DNA of 7,872 nucleotides from Candidatus Nitrosopumilus sp. (GTDB taxonomy: Archaea > Thermoproteota > Nitrososphaeria > Nitrososphaerales > Nitrosopumilaceae): assembly GCA_018657375.1 (NCBI GenBank), contig JABHXI010000096.1:1-7872 (forward strand), given 5' to 3'. The notes beneath the pieces are model-generated. The model searched no databases and was not told where the DNA came from. It saw only the letters and a list, made by a program, of their open reading frames with translations. Below are positions 4,083 to 7,872 of this stretch, piece by piece. Position 1 is the first letter of the stretch. Each line of letters starts with the position of its first letter. A program made the position numbers and the translations under genes.

Positions 4083-6240
4083 GCATTACCATCTCCTTTA
4101 ACGAATTTAACCAAGTTTTTTGTGCCTTATCAACGCTTAGATCAATTAAGGATTTAGAGTTGTCAGTGAATCGTATCGACTCACCGCCAAACCCGCCAAT
4201 AGTTTTGAATGAAACATTGTGTTTTTTTAGTAACTCTTCCAAATTTTGGAGATTTTTCCTTTCAAAAGTTACCAGGTATCTAGAATGACTTTCAGAGAAT
4301 AAAATTTTGTCAGCATCCATTTTGTCTCCAGGAACGTCATCCAATGACACAGTACAGCCAATCAGGTTAGTCATGCAAAGTTCAGAAACTGCAACTGCCA
4401 GTCCGCCTTTTGAGCAGTCATGTGCAGATTTAATTAACTCAGTTTCAATAAGTTCCAATACGGCATTCATGTTTTTCTTTGATTCTGAAAAATCAACAGC
4501 AGGGCATTTGCCTCCGATGAATTTATGAATATATTCAGAATATTCAGAACCACCCAACTCGTCCTTAGTATTTCCAATCATGATTAAACAGTCATCAGTG
4601 TTGATTTTTTGGACTCTCAAAGGTTTCTTATCGATTAATCCAATTACTCCAATTACGGGTGTCGGTTTAATGGAGCCTTTTGGAGTTTCATTATACAAAC
4701 TAACTTTACCTCCAATACAAGGAATTTCAAAGTCCTTGGCAAAATCAGTTAGGCCATTCAAGGATTCCAAAAATGTCCAAAAAATTTCAGGATCCCTGGG
4801 GTTTCCAAATTGAAGATGATCAAGCATTCCGATTGGTTTTGCTCCGGTGCATACAACATTTCTGCATGCCTCCTCAAAGCAGCCAATTGCACCTTCACGT
4901 GGATTGACATAGCACTGCTTAGGATTTCCGTCAATCTTAATGGAAAGAAATTTTCCGTTATCCAGCCTTAAGACGGATGCGTCATAACCTGGCTTAACTA
5001 CAGTTCTAATTCCAACCTCGTGATCATACTGACCGTAAACCCAAATTTTGCTTGCAATGTTAGGTGACGCAAGTAGTTTCAACATTACTTCAGAATAGTC
5101 AGATAGTGGCGGAAATGATTTTTTGTCTTCAATGTTTTCCAAATATTCTGGTTTCTTGGAAGGCAAATCAAGCAAAGTTGCATTGGCGACAACATCAGTG
5201 GAAATATTTGCAATTGTTTTTCCGTCTTTCTTGACGTGCATTTTATTATCAAATGTCACATGCCCGATTACAGAGCATTCGATTCTGAATTTATTGCAAA
5301 TGTCTTGAAACTTTACTAGTTTTACACTGTCTGTGATAATCAGCATTCGTTCTTGGGATTCAGAGACCATGATTTCGTCAGAGTGCATGTCAGATTCGCG
5401 CGTGTGAACGTTATCTACATCCATTTCAATTCCAATATCCAGCGCATCAGCTGTTTCAGATACTGCACAAGAAAGGCCGCCACCGCCAAGATCCTTCATG
5501 GCATGAATTAATTTTTCGTTTCTAGCTTCTAGAATTGCTTCAATGATTAATTTTTCAATAAAAGGATCAGGAATTTGAACTGCAGAACGATTCTCAGATT
5601 CCAAGGAGTCAGACGCAAATTGAGAACCGCCAATTCCATCCCTGCCAGTAGCGCCACCCATCAACACTACCAGGTCACCTTTTTTTGCGTGATTTTTAAT
5701 TAAATTTTCTTTTTTGCCAAAACCAATTGCGGCAACGTCAACCATCGCGTAGTCTGCGTAGCATTCATCAAATTCAACTTCCCCCCCAACGGTAGGAATT
5801 CCCAAACAGTTGCCATAATCAGCAACGCCCTTAACAGCATTTTTGAAAAGCCATTTTGCATGTTGATCTTTTTCAATGTCGCCAAAACGTAATCCGTCTA
5901 AAAGTGCAATCGGGCGAGTTCCGGCAGACAAAATATCTCTAATGACGCCGCCGACTCCGGTTGCAGCTCCGCCGTACGGCTCAACAGCAGAAGGATGGTT
6001 GTGACTTTCGATATGTGCAGTTACCACATAACCGTCGCCAACATCTAGAACCCCGGAATCGTATCCTTTTTCATTGATTACTAAAGGCCCATCCATGGGC
6101 AATATCTTAAGATGTTTTTTAGATGATTTGTAGGAGCAATGTTCAGACCACTCGGCAGCTACAATTTGTAACTCGGTGGAAGTTGGATCTCTGCCAATTT
6201 TTAATTTTAGTTCCTCTAATTCATGGGGCTCGAGACTCAA
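4075..6240 (-). CDS. purL: Phosphoribosylformylglycinamidine (FGAM) synthetase, large subunit
   Basis: This ATP-dependent subunit converts FGAR to FGAM with ammonia from PurQ, helped by PurS. The 721-residue length is that of the small PurL of archaea, Thermotoga and Bacillus, not the 1300-residue fused form. EWSEHCSYKSSKKHL (30-44) carries the catalytic histidine region (His34), and TAHIESHNHPSAVEPYGGAATGVGG (74-98, with His76, Glu78, His80, His82) is the signature near the active site. The chain is two PurM-like halves, shown by paired motifs: HAMKDLGGGGLSCAVSE (246-262) with AHDCSKGGLAVAVSE (606-620), GLRFG (116-120) with HLQFG (475-479), and GGEVEFDE (152-159) with GGKVSLYNE (510-518). 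The start is TTG, sharing TTGA with the purQ stop; the next methionine (residue 50) is past the essential histidine, so TTG is the only sensible start, and a Shine-Dalgarno sequence stands 7 bases before it. It overlaps purF by 8 bases. All conserved parts are intact. Confidence 0.97.
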   Translation of the reverse strand: MSLEPHELEELKLKIGRDPTSTELQIVAAEWSEHCSYKSSKKHLKILPMDGPLVINEKGYDSGVLDVGDGYVVTAHIESHNHPSAVEPYGGAATGVGGVIRDILSAGTRPIALLDGLRFGDIEKDQHAKWLFKNAVKGVADYGNCLGIPTVGGEVEFDECYADYAMVDVAAIGFGKKENLIKNHAKKGDLVVLMGGATGRDGIGGSQFASDSLESENRSAVQIPDPFIEKLIIEAILEARNEKLIHAMKDLGGGGLSCAVSETADALDIGIEMDVDNVHTRESDMHSDEIMVSESQERMLIITDSVKLVKFQDICNKFRIECSVIGHVTFDNKMHVKKDGKTIANISTDVVANATLLDLPSKKPEYLENIEDKKSFPPLSDYSEVMLKLLASPNIASKIWVYGQYDHEVGIRTVVKPGYDASVLRLDNGKFLSIKIDGNPKQCYVNPREGAIGCFEEACRNVVCTGAKPIGMLDHLQFGNPRDPEIFWTFLESLNGLTDFAKDFEIPCIGGKVSLYNETPKGSIKPTPVIGVIGLIDKKPLRVQKINTDDCLIMIGNTKDELGGSEYSEYIHKFIGGKCPAVDFSESKKNMNAVLELIETELIKSAHDCSKGGLAVAVSELCMTNLIGCTVSLDDVPGDKMDADKILFSESHSRYLVTFERKNLQNLEELLKKHNVSFKTIGGFGGESIRFTDNSKSLIDLSVDKAQKTWLNSLKEMVMHA
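4089..4098 (-). promoter_or_regulatory. Shine-Dalgarno sequence of purF
   Basis: On the minus strand AAGGAGATGG lies inside the last codons of purL, with GGAG ending 10 bases before the purF ATG. It matches most of the archaeal consensus AGGAGGTGAT. It decides the purF start: an ATG four bases earlier belongs to the purL frame. It supports re-initiation at purF after purL is translated. Confidence 0.6.
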
Positions 6241-6917
6241 TTGTTAGCACCTATCTTCTTTAACAGTGATTCAAAAATTAATGATGAGGGCTTGTTGTCA
6301 TGTGGGTTTATTTCAGGTTCGGCAGCTCTTTCAGGATGAGGCATCATGCCAACCACGTTTCCATCCTCGTTACAAACACCAGCAATTTGGTTTGAAGAAC
6401 CGTTTACAACTTGATCATATTTGAAAACAATTTGATTTTTTCTCTCAAGTTGTTTCAGAGTTTCATCATCCACAAAATAACGTCCATCACCGTTTGCGAT
6501 TGGTATGGGAATTTTTTCATTTAATTCAAACTTGTTTGTAAACGGAGTTTTGTTATTTTCAACAGTAAGGTTTGTCCATTCACACATAAAATTAAGAGAG
6601 TCATTTTTTAGCAAAACACCTGGAAGCAATCCAGATTCTACAAGAATTTGAAATCCGTTGCACACGCCCAAAATAGGAATTCCTTTTTCAGCTATTTTTT
6701 TGACATCTTGAATAATGGGACTGTGTGCAGCTATTACTCCCGCCCTAAGCCTATCACCATAAGAGAAACCCCCAGGCAAAACTACAGCGTCAAGGTTTTC
6801 TGGAAGTGGTTTATCATGCCAACAGTATTGAGGAGTCATATGAAACACGTCAGATAGCACATGAAACATGTCGCGATCACAGTTGCTTCCTGGAAAAACT
6901 ATAACTCCAACATTCAC
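6237..6917 (-). CDS. purQ: FGAM synthetase glutaminase subunit
   Basis: This class I glutamine amidotransferase frees ammonia from glutamine and passes it to PurL. The 226 residues show the complete triad fold: VGVIVFPGSNCDRDM (3-17, typical PurQ N-terminus), VVLPGGFSYGDRLRAG (45-60, oxyanion-side loop), GIPILGVCNGFQIL (79-92, nucleophile Cys86) and GMMPHPERA (190-198, His194 and Glu196). The EWTNLTVENNKTPFTN stretch (113-128) and the PIANGDGRY loop (139-147) are also PurQ-like. The start is GTG, placing the conserved NVGVIVFPG at the N-terminus; no internal methionine would retain it. The gap to purS is 75 bases, and the final TGA overlaps the purL TTG. No Shine-Dalgarno sequence is visible, but a TATA-like box is found at leaderless distance, so purQLF may be transcribed both from purS and from its own promoter. 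Nothing is missing from the active site. Confidence 0.97.
   Translation of the reverse strand: MNVGVIVFPGSNCDRDMFHVLSDVFHMTPQYCWHDKPLPENLDAVVLPGGFSYGDRLRAGVIAAHSPIIQDVKKIAEKGIPILGVCNGFQILVESGLLPGVLLKNDSLNFMCEWTNLTVENNKTPFTNKFELNEKIPIPIANGDGRYFVDDETLKQLERKNQIVFKYDQVVNGSSNQIAGVCNEDGNVVGMMPHPERAAEPEINPHDNKPSSLIFESLLKKIGANN
6248..6252 (-). promoter_or_regulatory. Shine-Dalgarno sequence that sets the TTG start of purL
   Basis: The minus strand reads AGGTG, 7 bases before the TTG of purL and within the last codons of purQ. AGGTG is the core of the archaeal AGGAGGTGAT consensus at normal spacing. It supports use of a TTG codon inside the TTGA overlap between purQ and purL. Confidence 0.6.
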
Positions 6918-6938
6918 AATTGTTTTTAGATTCAGAGT

Positions 6939-6948
6939 TATTTAATTT
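6939..6948 (-). promoter_or_regulatory. TATA-like box ahead of purQ
   Basis: On the minus strand AAATTAAATA is centred about 27 bases before the GTG start of purQ, in the 75-base gap after purS. With no Shine-Dalgarno sequence before the GTG, a leaderless purQLF message starting at the GTG is plausible. The spacer is AT-rich, so chance resemblance is possible. Confidence 0.4.
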
Positions 6949-6992
6949 GAGCCCACAGTAAGATACGGATTTTACTAGAATTATCAGTCAGG

Positions 6993-7253
6993 TTAAGCAT
7001 CAAATGCATCTATTGTAACTACGCTTACCATGGAATTGTAAATCCGCAATTCATCACATATTTCTTTAACCTTGGATTTTGCAGATTCCTTACTATTTTC
7101 AGTAATTGTAAATTTTAACATTTTTGCAGTGTTGATTTTAGATACGCTTTGATGGGTTCCCTTTAAGACTAAATCGTTTAAGATGGTTTTTCCTTCAGGA
7201 TCACTAATGCCCGGCTTGTTTTCAATTGTAACATGAACGCGGTAATCACCCAT
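6993..7253 (-). CDS. purS: FGAM synthetase subunit PurS
   Basis: PurS is the small dimeric subunit that bridges PurL and PurQ and helps channel ammonia in the three-part FGAM synthetase. From the ATG at 7253 it has 86 residues, typical for the family. The pattern fits: a first beta strand DYRVHVTIENKPGISDPEGKTI (residues 3-24, with the conserved 'DP.G..i' turn), a helix, then a strand LKFTITENSKESAKSKVKEICDEL (46-69) and a C-terminal strand MVSVVTIDAF (75-84). A TTG four codons earlier (7265) is in frame, but the residues LLS it would add are not conserved in the family, so ATG is preferred. It is the first purine gene in the cluster, followed after 75 bases by purQ. The upstream 57 bases hold a good TATA box just behind the stop codon of the preceding gene, so the purine transcript likely begins here. 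Confidence 0.92.
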   Translation of the reverse strand: MGDYRVHVTIENKPGISDPEGKTILNDLVLKGTHQSVSKINTAKMLKFTITENSKESAKSKVKEICDELRIYNSMVSVVTIDAFDA

Positions 7254-7296
7254 ACTAAGTAACAAATCAAAAAAGCGATTAATCTATCTTCCGAAT

Positions 7297-7306
7297 AATT
7301 TTATAA
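7297..7306 (-). promoter_or_regulatory. TATA box of the purS-purQ-purL-purF transcript
   Basis: TTTATAAAAT on the minus strand, the best TATA match in the window, lies 4 bases past the stop codon of the unknown gene. Counting 26 bases from its centre puts the start site near 7275, leaving a leader of about 22 bases before the purS ATG, or 10 before the alternative TTG. A second, weaker string AGATTAATCG (about 7285-7276) is at leaderless distance from the ATG. Confidence 0.5.
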
Positions 7307-7310
7307 ATTA

Positions 7311-7859
7311 TCACAACAGTCCGCTTTGCTTCAAAAAGTCTTTTAATTTTTCTTTAGTATTTACATCGTCAAGTTTGTCATGTTGATCAATTGGAAGAAG
7401 GCTTTCGCCATCCAATATCAGATTATGAGGGCCAAGATCTTTGGCGTTATCGATTTTTAAATTATCAATTAAATCGAGTACCTCGCCATTTGTGGGATAT
7501 ACACCGTTGTTTTCCAAAAATGTTCTCAAATCAATTCCCTGAACCCATGTTCTTTTTTCATCTCTTAAACCATAATCAACGTCAATGTTATCAAAATTAG
7601 ATTTTATGCTGATGTGATTACCAGGGCCAAACTCATCGTCATATTTACTAGCACCGCGCCAGCCACGATCAATGGTCTTTGATTGTGTGTTCTTTAGCAA
7701 CCAGAGGTTTCGCTCTAGTTTTTGATTAAAGGCATTGCCAAGTCCAGATTCATTTTTGTTTAGTAAAACAGGTTCGAATGAATCAAGGTTTAATTTTTCT
7801 TTTTCAAGTCTTTGGAAATTTTTGGTAGAGTCATCTTCCAAAGGATTCGGATGCTCCAT
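7311..7859 (-). CDS. Uncharacterised acidic, cysteine-free protein
   Basis: I do not recognise this 182-residue protein and see no known domain. It is rich in Asp, Glu, Asn, Lys and Leu, has no cysteine and no methionine after the first, and has only three tryptophans (53, 67, 105). The N-terminal third is charged (DSTKNFQRLEKEKLNL, 10-25). A Gly/Asp-rich middle (RGWRGASKYDDEFGPGNHIS, 65-84) reads like a loop. WVQGIDLRTFLENNGVYPTNGEVLDLIDNL (105-134) looks like two short helices around a turn, and KEKLKDFLKQSGLL (169-182) is an amphipathic helix. There is no signal peptide or membrane segment, so it is probably cytosolic. It starts at ATG; only 13 bases precede it in the window and the frame stays open to the edge, so an earlier start cannot be excluded. 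It ends 57 bases before purS on the same strand, but purS has its own TATA box, so a shared function is not implied. Even codon quality and full length suggest a real gene. Confidence 0.7.
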   Translation of the reverse strand: MEHPNPLEDDSTKNFQRLEKEKLNLDSFEPVLLNKNESGLGNAFNQKLERNLWLLKNTQSKTIDRGWRGASKYDDEFGPGNHISIKSNFDNIDVDYGLRDEKRTWVQGIDLRTFLENNGVYPTNGEVLDLIDNLKIDNAKDLGPHNLILDGESLLPIDQHDKLDDVNTKEKLKDFLKQSGLL

Positions 7860-7872
7860 AAAACAAAAAGAA

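Noticed and set aside
3103..4157. Several plus-strand open frames of 61-72 residues opposite purF and the end of purL
   Set aside because: They are antisense shadows of strongly conserved coding sequence and show no domain, promoter or ribosome binding site.
5700..5885. 61-residue open frame on the minus strand inside purL
   Set aside because: It is an alternate frame of purL with no family features; purL is intact and continuous across it.
7254..7265. TTG start four codons upstream of purS
   Set aside because: The ATG at 7253 places the conserved first strand right at the N-terminus as is usual for PurS; the extra residues have no family support. It remains possible, since TTG is used by purL and purC.
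7391..7600. 69-residue plus-strand open frame opposite the unknown protein
   Set aside because: The minus-strand frame is far longer, fills the space before purS, and has a normal ATG start; the plus frame has no supporting signal.
1..7872. Mobile element, CRISPR, toxin-antitoxin, defence or integrated-element signatures
   Set aside because: No transposase, integrase, repeat-spacer array, att-like flanking repeat or tRNA was seen; every large gene belongs to core metabolism or a common archaeal regulator/oxidoreductase type.

Overview
The window looks like a stretch of a marine ammonia-oxidising archaeon (Thaumarchaeota/Nitrososphaerota, Nitrosopumilus-like). The signs are AT-rich DNA with very AT-rich spacers, archaeal promoter architecture (TATA-like boxes about 26 bases before start codons, leaderless or short-leader messages), a thaumarchaeal-style winged-helix regulator, a PPOX/F420-type flavoprotein and the small three-part archaeal/Gram-positive form of FGAM synthetase. 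The assignment rests on recognising protein style, not on a database search. All ten genes lie on the minus strand, so transcription runs from high to low coordinates.

Right part (7859 to 2640): an unrecognised 182-residue acidic, cysteine-free protein, followed by the purine genes purS, purQ, purL and purF. PurS, PurQ and PurL form the FGAM synthetase complex, the fourth step of de novo IMP synthesis. PurF is the committed first step, from PRPP to phosphoribosylamine. purQ/purL overlap by 4 bases and purL/purF by 8 bases; each downstream start has a Shine-Dalgarno-like sequence, as expected for translationally coupled internal genes. purQ itself has no such sequence but does have a TATA-like box at leaderless distance.

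Middle (2598 to 1424): a small DUF427 protein with its own well-placed TATA box, a T-rich terminator, then purC (SAICAR synthetase), which starts at TTG and has a perfect 15-base dyad just before the start. The purine genes missing here (purD, purM, purE, purB, the last two steps) must lie elsewhere.

Left part (1423 to 1): a 352-base non-coding stretch, an ArsR-like winged-helix regulator and a PPOX-fold protein. This part is richest in unexplained symmetry: a 13-base dyad over the regulator's promoter, a near-perfect 16-bp-arm inverted repeat over the regulator's stop codon, and a run of dyads over the promoter of the PPOX gene.

I found no mobile element, CRISPR array, tRNA, rRNA, defence system or broken gene. 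The window is mainly a housekeeping purine cluster; the most interesting leads are the DUF427 gene inside that cluster and the cis-symmetry around the regulator/PPOX pair.
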